Part shown: positions 1 to 4,803 of the stretch, in pieces
Layout of the letters: each line of letters begins with the position of its first letter
Numbering within the stretch: position 1 is the first letter of the stretch
From: DATFJZ01 sp046482845
GTDB taxonomy: Bacteria > Desulfobacterota > Desulfobacteria > Desulfobacterales > Desulfobacteraceae
Assembly: GCA_046482845.1 (NCBI GenBank)
Contig: JAWOEJ010000175.1
Location: 1 to 5,180 of the forward strand
Direction: 5' to 3'
DNA length: 5,180 bases
Program-made: the position numbers and the translations under genes
The notes under the pieces: model-generated
What the model saw: the letters and a program-made list of their open reading frames with translations, nothing else
Databases searched by the model: none
Told to the model about the DNA's origin: nothing

Positions 1-721
1 AGGGGGAGCAGGATTCAGAGTTCCAGGAAAAATCCGGCAGTCCCCGGTCCAGGATTACCACCCCGTTCTCCCAGGTTGCGGTGGGATAAAGGGGAGGTGC
101 CAGCTGCCTTGCCTTTTGAAAACAATTAATGACCCGCACAATGCCTGCTTCCTTGAGGAGTTTCTGAATCCCTTCGTTTTCCTGGCCAAAACTGTGCTTC
201 ATGGCCGGGGGAATAAAGACTGTGGGGCTGGGAGAAAAATTCTGCTGTTCCAGGATTTTCTGAAAAAATTCAAGGTGCCGTCTTACCTCGTCCCTGTTTC
301 TCATCCTGCAGGAATTATCGTGGAATTCGGCCCGCTCCATGGCACCATTTTTCCAGAACTCATGCCCGATGCCGTGCAGGGCAATTTCAAGGTAATTTCC
401 GGAATCTTTGATGATACCGGCGGCTTCCTGTTTGTGATTGTCATTTACCCGGTGAGGACACCAGTCCTGTCCCATCCAGGTGGCTGAAGGAAGATTTTTC
501 AGGATACCCCTGCTGTCCCATTCACAGAGCACAAACCCTGCCAGAACTTTCATGCCAAGGCCCTTTCCCAGCCTTGCCAGGGCAGCATAATCCCCGGGAA
601 CGTGATCCCTTGACATACCTGTTCTGAAGGGCTGGTTAAAATCTGATCCGTCCCATCCGGACCACCATCCCACATCGTCTACAACAATCTGAAGGGGCAT
701 GGGAATACTGAGAGTGCTCAC
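1..721 (-). CDS. NodB-fold polysaccharide deacetylase-like protein, 3' end outside window
   Basis: The frame is open from the left window edge to a GTG at 719-721, giving 240 visible residues. The GTG overlaps the stop of the upstream FemAB gene as GTGA, which favours translational coupling and this start; an in-frame ATG at 698-700 is the alternative. Near the N-terminus a beta strand ends in VVDDVGWW (Asp15-Asp16). HGIGHEFW follows, with His116 and His120. Asp-His-His is the metal-binding pattern of the NodB/polysaccharide deacetylase fold, and the DD plus HGxxH form resembles the DUF2334-like branch. A later FIPPAMKHSF (about 168-177) resembles the proline-rich third motif of deacetylases. 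There is no signal peptide, so a cytoplasmic location is likely. By family it would remove acetyl groups from a polysaccharide or glycan, but the substrate is unknown. The FemAB neighbour suggests a role in exopolysaccharide or envelope assembly. The fold is fairly sure; the reaction is inferred. Confidence 0.75.
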   Translation of the reverse strand, partial: MSTLSIPMPLQIVVDDVGWWSGWDGSDFNQPFRTGMSRDHVPGDYAALARLGKGLGMKVLAGFVLCEWDSRGILKNLPSATWMGQDWCPHRVNDNHKQEAAGIIKDSGNYLEIALHGIGHEFWKNGAMERAEFHDNSCRMRNRDEVRRHLEFFQKILEQQNFSPSPTVFIPPAMKHSFGQENEGIQKLLKEAGIVRVINCFQKARQLAPPLYPTATWENGVVILDRGLPDFSWNSESCSP

Positions 722-1767
722 AGGGAAATATATCTCCGTATCCAGGGGCCGACAAGATTGGCTGGGGTCACGGGAACCCATGACAGCCATGGAAAGTTAA
801 GCGTTTCCAATTTAAAAGGAACCAGATCTTTATGCCATTGATACCAGTAAAGCTGCCTTACCCGGGGGTGCCACTGCTGCTTGAATCGAAAGGTGGATGC
901 GTTTATGGATGAGCGGCCCATGTCAAACCGGGCAAGCCCCAGATTGCAGGAAAACCGCATCATTTCCCAGTAGAGCAGCATATTGGCACTCAGTGGTCTG
1001 AACTCCCGCAGGGAAGACGCCCAGGGGTTTTTTATTTCATTTTTAAACCTGAACATAAAACCTGCGGCAACGGGTTTTCTGCCGTGGCTCACCACAGAGA
1101 TAAATGCTTCATCGTGGAAGACGTCCATGACGGCCTCAAAAAACCGCCGGGAATGAACCGGAGAACCCAGGTCCCGCATATTCCGGCTGAACACCCTGTA
1201 AAAAGGGTCAATTAACTCTTTTTTGCCTGTTTTTGCCTTTAATCCGTTTTTTACCGCCCGGTTGATCTGACTGCGCAGCTTTGATTTAAACCGTTTTTTC
1301 AGTTCCTGCTGGGATGCGCCAAGAGTCAGCTTCAGTCCCACCTTCAGGGTGGAAATATTAATATTGAAGCCTTCTATCCTGCCTGAACACCAGAGGGGAC
1401 GATCCTGGCGGATATCCATGGCCTTACAGCCGGTCTTTCTCATAAGATCTGCGGCCCTGTTAAAAAGCATGTGTTCAATGACTTTTGCATCGGCAAGAAT
1501 CCCGGCTGTGTCCACAAAGGGAAGAGAGACCAGCCGCCTTTCCCCTGCCATGGATTGAAATACAAACATGGGAAGGATGCCGCAGACGACCTCTCTGTTT
1601 TCTCTGACGTGAACCGCTGCCAGGTAAACCGGCTTGTGGCCGTAAGTCTTCTGGATCACACGGCGCCACCCATAAAGGTGGGAGAACTCTGCCAGAGGAT
1701 TTTTCTCAACATAGGAATCCCAGAGATCTGGATGGTTGATCTGCTTTATGGCGATATAATCAGTCAA
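718..1767 (-). CDS. FemAB-family protein, XrtA/PEP-CTERM system-associated type
   Basis: This encodes 349 residues, close to the usual length of the exosortase-associated FemAB proteins. It has the family's tandem GNAT-like layout. The N-terminal half contains FSHLYGWRRVIQKTYGHK (about 28-45) and SLPFVDTAGI (81-90). The C-terminal half contains the hallmark run NPWASSLREFRPLSANMLLYW (about 247-267, 21 residues less one), then FDMGRSS and FRFKQQW. Classical FemAB enzymes transfer amino acids from aminoacyl-tRNA to peptidoglycan; the XrtA-linked branch is found in exopolysaccharide/PEP-CTERM loci and its substrate is not established. The start is TTG at 1765-1767: an in-frame TGA lies two codons upstream, and the next Met (residue 67) would remove conserved sequence. 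Only a weak GGGG about 7 nt upstream could act as a ribosome binding site, but a short ORF ends in a TTGA overlap, suggesting coupling. The deacetylase-like gene follows with a 4-nt overlap, so the two form an operon. Confidence 0.88.
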   Translation of the reverse strand: MTDYIAIKQINHPDLWDSYVEKNPLAEFSHLYGWRRVIQKTYGHKPVYLAAVHVRENREVVCGILPMFVFQSMAGERRLVSLPFVDTAGILADAKVIEHMLFNRAADLMRKTGCKAMDIRQDRPLWCSGRIEGFNINISTLKVGLKLTLGASQQELKKRFKSKLRSQINRAVKNGLKAKTGKKELIDPFYRVFSRNMRDLGSPVHSRRFFEAVMDVFHDEAFISVVSHGRKPVAAGFMFRFKNEIKNPWASSLREFRPLSANMLLYWEMMRFSCNLGLARFDMGRSSINASTFRFKQQWHPRVRQLYWYQWHKDLVPFKLETLNFPWLSWVPVTPANLVGPWIRRYISL

Positions 1768-1814
1768 AGGTCAACCCCATGTATGAAGAACCAATTGTAA
1801 ACCTGTTCTTTCAT
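1764..1814 (-). CDS. Possible 16-residue leader peptide coupled to FemAB
   Basis: An ATG at 1812-1814 opens a 16-codon frame reading MKEQVYNWFFIHGVDL. Its TGA (1764-1766) overlaps the TTG start of FemAB as TTGA. An AGGA lies about 10 nt upstream of the ATG. The 4-nt overlap has the same form as the FemAB/deacetylase junction, which suggests that translation of this ORF delivers ribosomes to an otherwise weak TTG start. It could instead be the last codons of an upstream gene disrupted by the adjacent repeat element, since the frame stays open through that element for about 30 more codons. The peptide itself is not recognised. Confidence 0.4.
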   Translation of the reverse strand: MKEQVYNWFFIHGVDL

Positions 1815-1832
1815 GATTTTTTGTTCCTGAAA

Positions 1833-1899
1833 CTCGATTATCAAGTTTTTATGGAAAGACCGCTGGGGGCGGTGATATTCAAAAAACCTGATAATCGAG
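1833..1899. repeat. Element A: 67-bp terminal-inverted-repeat element, short form
   Basis: The ends are perfect 11-bp inverted repeats, CTCGATTATCA (1833-1843) and TGATAATCGAG (1889-1899), extending to about 18 bp with one mismatch into a T-run and an A-run. Inside is a small hairpin, ACCGC (1859-1863) with GCGGT (1869-1873). The element is flanked by TGAAA at 1828-1832 and again at 1900-1904, as expected of a 5-bp target duplication, although five bases in A+T-rich DNA could match by chance. The first 24 bases match 3350-3373 at 23 positions, and 1860-1899 aligns with 3456-3494, so this is a shorter copy of element B. It has no coding capacity. It looks like a MITE-type or palindromic intergenic element just upstream of the FemAB operon. 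Confidence 0.8.
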
Positions 1900-1900
1900 T

Positions 1901-2018
1901 GAAAATGTGTGGCTGTTTATCCATAAAATAGCAATAAAAGCAATAATCAGTAAACATAATATCAAAATAAAAAAAGGACTGTAAAAATTTTATAACCTCC
2001 ATGCCGGTTTTATATGAA
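1901..2018. other. A+T-rich spacer, no gene
   Basis: This stretch is strongly A+T-rich, with several A- and T-runs and stop codons in the frames I read. On the minus strand TTTACT (1949-1954) and TATTTT (1925-1930) are 18 nt apart and could be a weak sigma-70 promoter for the FemAB operon, with element A then lying in the leader. The match to consensus is poor. I see no operator or RNA gene here. Confidence 0.35.
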
Positions 2019-2081
2019 AGCCATCAGCCGTCAGCCATCAGTACTCAGCTAAAAGCTAACAGCTAAAAGCTAAAAGCTTTC
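2019..2081. repeat. Tandem heptamer array, nine units
   Basis: Nine consecutive 7-base units can be read: AGCCATC, AGCCGTC, AGCCATC, AGTACTC, AGCTAAA, AGCTAAC, AGCTAAA, AGCTAAA, AGCTTTC. The first three and the AGCTAAN block form two sub-families. The array is bounded by an 8-bp inverted repeat, ATGAAAGC (2014-2021) and GCTTTCAT (2076-2083). It is intergenic and opens no long reading frame. Short heptameric arrays of this kind occur between genes in several bacterial groups, probably arising by replication slippage. No function is evident. Confidence 0.8.
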
Positions 2082-2116
2082 ATGCTTCGTTGTGTCCGCC
2101 AGGACATGTGGGTTAT

Positions 2117-2242
2117 ATGAAACAGCAGCGGCACAAACTTCCTGCCTCAGAAGGTCTGGCAGAAACCGCTGATGTCAAACTCTGGGAGAAATATTTGATA
2201 ACCGCGCAGTTTCCATCAATAAAATCAATAGGAATGAAATAA
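2117..2242 (+). CDS. Doubtful 41-residue ORF
   Basis: An ATG at 2117-2119 opens a frame of 41 residues that begins MKQQRHKLPASEGLAETADV and ends at TAA 2240-2242. The only purine-rich sequence upstream is AGGA, 12 nt away, which is too far for a good ribosome binding site. The composition is soluble and mildly basic, with no membrane segment or known motif. The start sits in the second copy of a 10-bp direct repeat (TTATATGAAA at 2010-2019 and 2113-2122). It may be a remnant or chance frame in the spacer. I do not recognise it. Confidence 0.2.
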   Translation: MKQQRHKLPASEGLAETADVKLWEKYLITAQFPSIKSIGMK

Positions 2243-2260
2243 TCCATTGAAACAAACGAT

Positions 2261-2289
2261 TTGACCCAGAGGGCATCAATACTTAAACT
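2261..2289 (+). promoter_or_regulatory. Candidate sigma-70 promoter for the phosphatase gene
   Basis: TTGACC (2261-2266) and TAAACT (2284-2289) are separated by exactly 17 nt. The -35 box matches consensus at five of six positions and the -10 box at four. Transcription would begin near 2296, giving a leader of about 195 nt that contains the whole palindrome 2300-2460 before the start codon at 2492. I saw no better promoter between the palindrome and the gene. Confidence 0.4.
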
Positions 2290-2299
2290 GTGATTTCAC

Positions 2300-2460
2300 T
2301 TTACCTAGTGTTTGAACGAAAACGCACTCATCTGCTGCGTTGCTGCAAAAATTTGAAATCCTCATGTACCTGAGTACACTCCGGTTTCAAACTTTTTTGC
2401 GCCTTGCAGCTGGGCACGTTTTCGTCCAAACACGGGGTTTTCGTTCAGACACTACCTAAA
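2300..2460. repeat. Large imperfect palindrome with three copies of a 16-17-bp motif
   Basis: The left arm (2308-2369) and the reverse complement of 2374-2433 align over their length, both starting GTGTTTGRACGAAAACG and sharing CTGC, an A-run and TTTGAAA. The centre is TGTAC-CTGA-GTACA (2365-2378), a perfect 5-bp stem with a 4-nt loop. A third copy of the end motif lies outside the right arm in the same orientation as the right arm (2437-2452). The outer sequences 2300-2323 and 2437-2460 are themselves inverted repeats, 21 of 24 positions matching. It has the form of a repetitive extragenic palindrome rather than a terminator, as no T-run follows. It lies 31 bp upstream of the phosphatase gene and could fold in its mRNA leader. 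Confidence 0.8.
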
Positions 2461-2491
2461 TTTAAAGCTTACTTGAAAACAGGGATAAGCA

Positions 2492-3298
2492 ATGAAGGCC
2501 GAATATATTTATGAGCAGGGGACAGGGGCTGTTAATGAGGATAATTTTGCCATCAGCAGTGACATGGCTGCTGTGTTTGACGGGGCCACCAGCCTTGATA
2601 AAAAAAATGGTGAACAGGGAAAAACCGGGGGAGGATACGCATCCAGTATTGCCCGCCAGGTGTTTTTAAACAATAATGATTCCCTTGTAAACCTGGCAGA
2701 AAAGGCAAATTCTGCTATTTTAAAAAAAATGATAGAAAAAGGTGTTGATATCAACAACAGAACTCACCTCTGGAGTACCAGCGCAGCCGTTGTAAGAATT
2801 AAAAACAATACGGCAGAATGGGTTCAGACCGGAGACAGTCTTTTAATGCTCATATATGAAGACGGGTCCTACCAAATTCCTGTAAAAAAATACAACCACG
2901 ACAGAGAGACCCTGCTCATGTGGAAAAAAACAGCAGAAACAACTGATGGGCCTGTTTTCGATGTCCTGAAAGACCAGATCAAAAAAGTCCGCTGCAATAT
3001 GAACAGAACCTATGGGGTCCTTAATGGTGAAACCGCTTATTCTGATTTTTTATGCACGGGCTCAGAGAGTATAAAAGGACTGTCCCATATCCTTATTTTT
3101 ACAGACGGACTTTTTATACCCTGCAAGGACCCGGATAATAAGGACGATTTTGATCTTTTTGTAACCCTTTTCCGCAAAAACGGTCTGTCCGGCATAAGGG
3201 AGCATGTCCGCAGCCTGGAACTATCAGATCCGGAATGCAGAATTTATCCCAGATTCAAGACTCATGATGATATTGCCGCTGTATCAATCACCCTGTAA
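2492..3298 (+). CDS. PP2C-type (PPM) protein serine/threonine phosphatase
   Basis: This encodes 268 residues with the PPM/PP2C motifs in the expected order. VNEDNF (14-19) carries the first acidic metal ligand. AVFDGATS (27-34) is the DG motif that coordinates the metals. VQTGDSLL (111-118) is the GDS strand, FTDGL (203-207) the second metal-binding Asp, and HDDIAAVSI (258-266) the C-terminal DD pair. RTYGVLNGE (172-180) matches the substrate-side loop of bacterial single-domain PP2C proteins. It is therefore a complete, probably active, soluble metal-dependent phosphatase, with no membrane segment or extra sensor domain. The start is supported by AGGGA at 2481-2485, 6 nt before the ATG. No kinase or substrate gene adjoins it; repeats flank it on both sides, so its partner cannot be read from context. 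The gene is more A-rich than its neighbours (many AAA codons and A-runs). Family confident, role unknown. Confidence 0.88.
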   Translation: MKAEYIYEQGTGAVNEDNFAISSDMAAVFDGATSLDKKNGEQGKTGGGYASSIARQVFLNNNDSLVNLAEKANSAILKKMIEKGVDINNRTHLWSTSAAVVRIKNNTAEWVQTGDSLLMLIYEDGSYQIPVKKYNHDRETLLMWKKTAETTDGPVFDVLKDQIKKVRCNMNRTYGVLNGETAYSDFLCTGSESIKGLSHILIFTDGLFIPCKDPDNKDDFDLFVTLFRKNGLSGIREHVRSLELSDPECRIYPRFKTHDDIAAVSITL

Positions 3299-3349
3299 TC
3301 CTGAAAGACCCTCTCAGCCCCTTTAACTTTTATTCGATCAACAAGTTTA

Positions 3350-3494
3350 CTCGGTTATCAAGTTTTTATGGAAGGTCCGAGCGCCGCCCCCAGCGGTTGC
3401 CTGTCAGGAACATTGAGAACCAAAGTCCTCCGTCGGTCGCTGTTCTGACAGGCAACTGCTGGGGGCGGCGTTATTTAAAAAGCGTGATGATCTG
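3350..3494. repeat. Element B: long form of the inverted-repeat element, about 145 bp
   Basis: The left end CTCGGTTATCAAGTTTTTAT matches the left end of element A except at one position, and 3456-3494 aligns with the right part of A although its last bases (GATGATCTG) have drifted. Between them lies a segment missing from A. A 26-bp inverted repeat (3382-3407 with 3445-3470) has a single mismatch that is a G-T pair, and it encloses a 37-nt centre. The stem begins with CGCCGCCCCCAGC and would be very stable. A second, degenerate left end (CGATCAACAAGTTT, 3335-3348) precedes the element. The right end stops 3 bp short of the stop codon of the transporter gene. It is non-coding. Confidence 0.8.
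3382..3476 (+). terminator. Possible terminator formed by the element B stem
   Basis: On the plus strand the 26-bp GC-rich stem (3382-3407/3445-3470) is followed by TTATTT (3471-3476). It lies 84 bp behind the phosphatase stop and faces the oppositely directed transporter gene, so it is well placed to end the phosphatase transcript. The loop is long (37 nt) and the T-run interrupted, so this is a weaker case than a standard intrinsic terminator. On the minus strand no T-run follows the stem. Confidence 0.35.
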
Positions 3495-3497
3495 TTT

Positions 3498-3941
3498 TTA
3501 GAATTTTCTGATCAGTACAGCGCCTGCCGTGATAAGACTTATCCCGATCAGGCGCTGCCAGGTCAAATGCTGGACAGGTACGCCGAGGAGCCCGAAATGG
3601 TCCAGGAAAACTGCCATGATAAGCTGACCGGCCACCACAAGGCTGAAGGTCAGGGTGGCCCCGATTTTCGGGGCAATGATAATCACTGAGGTGACATAAA
3701 AAGCCCCCAGTGATCCGGCGGTCCAGACCGTCCAGTGAAGGTCTGCTGCATTGCGGATGGCATGGAAATTTATCCTGGCTGCCACTGTATAGAAGAAAAG
3801 CACCAGAGAGCCCACCACAAAGGAAATCAACGAGGCATAAACAGGGTTTCCAATGGCGCGTCCCATTTTTCCGTTCAGGCCGGCCTGGATGGGTGCCAGC
3901 ATTCCGGCAATCAGGGCGATGAGCAAAAACAACACTTTCAC
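3498..3941 (-). CDS. DMT-superfamily small transporter, DUF606/YdcZ family
   Basis: This encodes 147 residues with five predicted membrane segments at about 2-21, 34-54, 72-91, 95-116 and 128-145, the usual size and layout of the DUF606 (YdcZ-like) family, which is about half the length of a ten-helix DMT protein. Family features include IQAGLNGKMG (18-27), SFVVGSL (40-46), LGAFYVTS (78-85), APKIGATLTF (90-99) and the signature VAGQL followed by LDHFGLLG (113-120). Members probably pair to form an inner-membrane transporter; the substrate is unknown. The start is GTG (3939-3941), since an in-frame TGA lies two codons upstream and the N-terminal helix begins there as in relatives. No ribosome binding site precedes it: the bases upstream read TGTGCCTTATGACCC. 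Phage-like coding sequence starts at once beyond, so the native promoter and leader appear to be missing. The gene seems intact but may be silent. Confidence 0.9.
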   Translation of the reverse strand: MKVLFLLIALIAGMLAPIQAGLNGKMGRAIGNPVYASLISFVVGSLVLFFYTVAARINFHAIRNAADLHWTVWTAGSLGAFYVTSVIIIAPKIGATLTFSLVVAGQLIMAVFLDHFGLLGVPVQHLTWQRLIGISLITAGAVLIRKF

Positions 3942-3965
3942 GGGTCATAAGGCACAGGTTTGCCG
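3942..3965. other. Host/phage junction
   Basis: To the left is the complete coding region of a chromosomal transporter read leftwards. To the right is an interrupted phage-like gene read rightwards. Neither side has its own 5' regulatory sequence: the transporter lacks a ribosome binding site and the phage gene lacks a start. The join therefore lies within a few bases of 3942, and no later than about 3965, where the phage frame already looks coding. No integrase, tRNA gene or clear att core is visible. It could be a prophage deletion end, a recombination point or an assembly chimera. Confidence 0.55.
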
Positions 3966-4087
3966 TCGCGTATATTTTTCTTAACCCGGGGGACGAGGTC
4001 ACGGTGGGCAGCGACACATACACCATCGACACTATGGAGTACACAATCGGGGGCATGATGCAACAAGTAGAGATAGCGAGCGCATAA
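3944..4087 (+). pseudogene. 3' end of a phage-like gene, 5' part missing
   Basis: The frame is open from 3923 to TAA 4085-4087, but a start codon with a ribosome binding site is absent and the part overlapping the transporter gene is not expected to be real. The convincing coding portion reads AYIFLNPGDEVTVGSDTYTI, then continues through MEYTIGG and MMQQVEIASA to the stop. PGDxVTVG with a following YTI strand is a beta-rich pattern, common in phage virion proteins, but I cannot name a family. An internal ATG at 4034-4036 would leave only 17 residues. The stop overlaps the next start as TAATG, tying it to the downstream operon. It is either a truncated gene or, if the contig is chimeric, an intact gene whose 5' end was lost in assembly. 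Confidence 0.6.
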
Positions 4088-4248
4088 TGGGCAAAGGGAC
4101 GGTATCAAGCGGCGGTACAGACGGGCAATACCAGGTTACGGTCAATTACCCGCAGGAGCTTAAGGCGGGTGTGATCGCTGAACTGGAGGCGCAGATCGCG
4201 GCGCTTGACACGGAAATTAGTAACTTGGAGGTTGAGAACTATGGCTGA
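4087..4248 (+). CDS. Small phage-like protein with C-terminal coiled coil, 53 aa
   Basis: The ATG at 4087-4089 overlaps the previous stop as TAATG. The N-terminal third, MGKGTVSSGGTDGQYQVTV, looks like a short Gly-rich beta hairpin. The rest, from about residue 24, is a regular heptad run of Leu, Ile and Ala (KAGVIAELEAQIAALDTEIS) ending in NLEVENYG. A short beta motif leading into a coiled coil suits a small virion or tail-assembly part, but no function can be assigned. The stop (TGA 4246-4248) overlaps the start of the next gene by 8 nt. Coding is supported by the tight chain of overlaps and by the heptad pattern. Too short for a sure family call. Confidence 0.7.
   Translation: MGKGTVSSGGTDGQYQVTVNYPQELKAGVIAELEAQIAALDTEISNLEVENYG
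4227..4231 (+). promoter_or_regulatory. Ribosome binding site deciding the start of the 4241 gene
   Basis: GGAGG lies 9 nt before the ATG at 4241-4243. The same frame could open earlier at TTG 4205-4207, but that would put this strong site inside the gene and add the uncharacteristic residues MTRKLVTWRLRT. The site therefore favours the ATG and lies inside the preceding gene. Confidence 0.65.
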
Positions 4249-4450
4249 AGCTGATTTAATTGCAGCGTTAAATAGTCTGGAAGCAGAAAACGTGCTGTTG
4301 AAAGAGGAGATAGTGTCACTCGCGGCCATAAACACGCAGCTTGAGGCCCGGCTCACGTCAACAAGCGCGGAGATAACCGCTCTGGAGGCGTCTATTGGCG
4401 CGGCGAAAGAGTCCATGGACCAGTTAAACACGACGTTCAACAATGTCTGA
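4241..4450 (+). CDS. Coiled-coil protein, phage operon, 69 aa
   Basis: The start is ATG 4241-4243, chosen for the GGAGG 9 nt upstream and for an 8-nt overlap (ATGGCTGA) with the previous gene. Almost the whole protein is a predicted coiled coil: LIAALNSLEAENVLLKEEIV (6-25) continues with heptads through AINTQLEARL, SAEITALEASI and AKESMDQL, then a short tail NTTFNNV. There is no Cys, Trp or Pro, no signal sequence and no membrane segment. Such a protein should form a rod-like oligomer. In this setting it could be a virion fibre, scaffold or tail-assembly element, but that is inference. Its stop overlaps the next start by another 8 nt (ATGTCTGA). Confidence 0.75.
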   Translation: MAEADLIAALNSLEAENVLLKEEIVSLAAINTQLEARLTSTSAEITALEASIGAAKESMDQLNTTFNNV

Positions 4451-4724
4451 TCTTGATATAGCAATAGACGCCCTCGAAGTCTCCGTGATAGATGTGGGGG
4501 CAGAAACAAGAGCACTGAAATCGAAAGTGGTGGCTTTAGGGGCAGAAACCACATCTTTTGAGGCGGGCACGGAAGCATTAGAACAGATGGTGGTCTTGTA
4601 CCGGGAGGCCACCGACGCCTTGAAAACGTCCATTGACTTGTTTTGGGGGGAGGTCGATCCAATGGTTCTGTCCATTGCGGAAAAAGAGGAGCATATTGCA
4701 CGAATAAATGAAAAGGTCGCGTGA
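4443..4724 (+). CDS. Coiled-coil protein with internal heptad duplication, 93 aa
   Basis: The ATG at 4443-4445 overlaps the previous gene by 8 nt and has no clear ribosome binding site of its own, so translation is probably coupled. Heptad hydrophobic spacing runs from SDLDIAIDALEVSVIDV (2-18) to about residue 68 and again at the C-terminus (AEKEEHIARINEKVA), with a break at LFWGEVDPMV (67-76). GAET occurs at residues 19-22 and 33-36, encoded by an identical 11-base run 42 nt apart, that is exactly two heptads. The SDLDIA stretch at the start recurs in the next gene with identical DNA. I infer a rod-forming structural protein of the phage and cannot name a family. Confidence 0.75.
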   Translation: MSDLDIAIDALEVSVIDVGAETRALKSKVVALGAETTSFEAGTEALEQMVVLYREATDALKTSIDLFWGEVDPMVLSIAEKEEHIARINEKVA

Positions 4725-4803
4725 TGGATATAAAAAAACTATCCGACGTTAAACCAGAGCTCAGTAAAAAGTTGCAAAGCGTATCATCTGATCTTGATAT
4801 AGC
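4446..4803 (+). repeat. Exact 17-bp direct repeat shared by two adjacent genes
   Basis: TCTGATCTTGATATAGC occurs at 4446-4462 and 4787-4803, 341 bp apart. Both copies are in frame and encode SDLDIA. The first is codons 2-6 of the 4443 gene and the second lies at about residues 22-27 of the 4724 gene, at the head of a coiled coil in each case. The shared codon choices point to a copied segment rather than convergence. Confidence 0.8.

Noticed and set aside
116..487. 123-codon plus-strand frame at the left end
   Set aside because: It is antisense to the deacetylase-like gene, whose motifs (DD, HGIGH) show that the minus strand is the coding one.
1471..1800. Plus-strand frames inside the FemAB gene
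   Set aside because: They are antisense to a well-recognised family protein and have no ribosome binding sites or motifs of their own.
1859..1873. Hairpin inside element A as an intrinsic terminator
   Set aside because: The stem is only 5 bp and no T-run follows directly on either strand.
2019..2081. Heptamer array as a CRISPR array
   Set aside because: The units are 7 bases with no spacers between them, so it is a simple tandem repeat.
3475..4056. 193-codon minus-strand frame covering the transporter gene
   Set aside because: It lies in another frame of the DUF606 gene, crosses the host/phage junction, and its product is Cys/His/Arg/Pro-rich with no membrane pattern.
3944..4087. Complete small gene starting at the internal ATG 4034
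   Set aside because: It would encode 17 residues with no ribosome binding site, and the sequence before the ATG already reads like protein.
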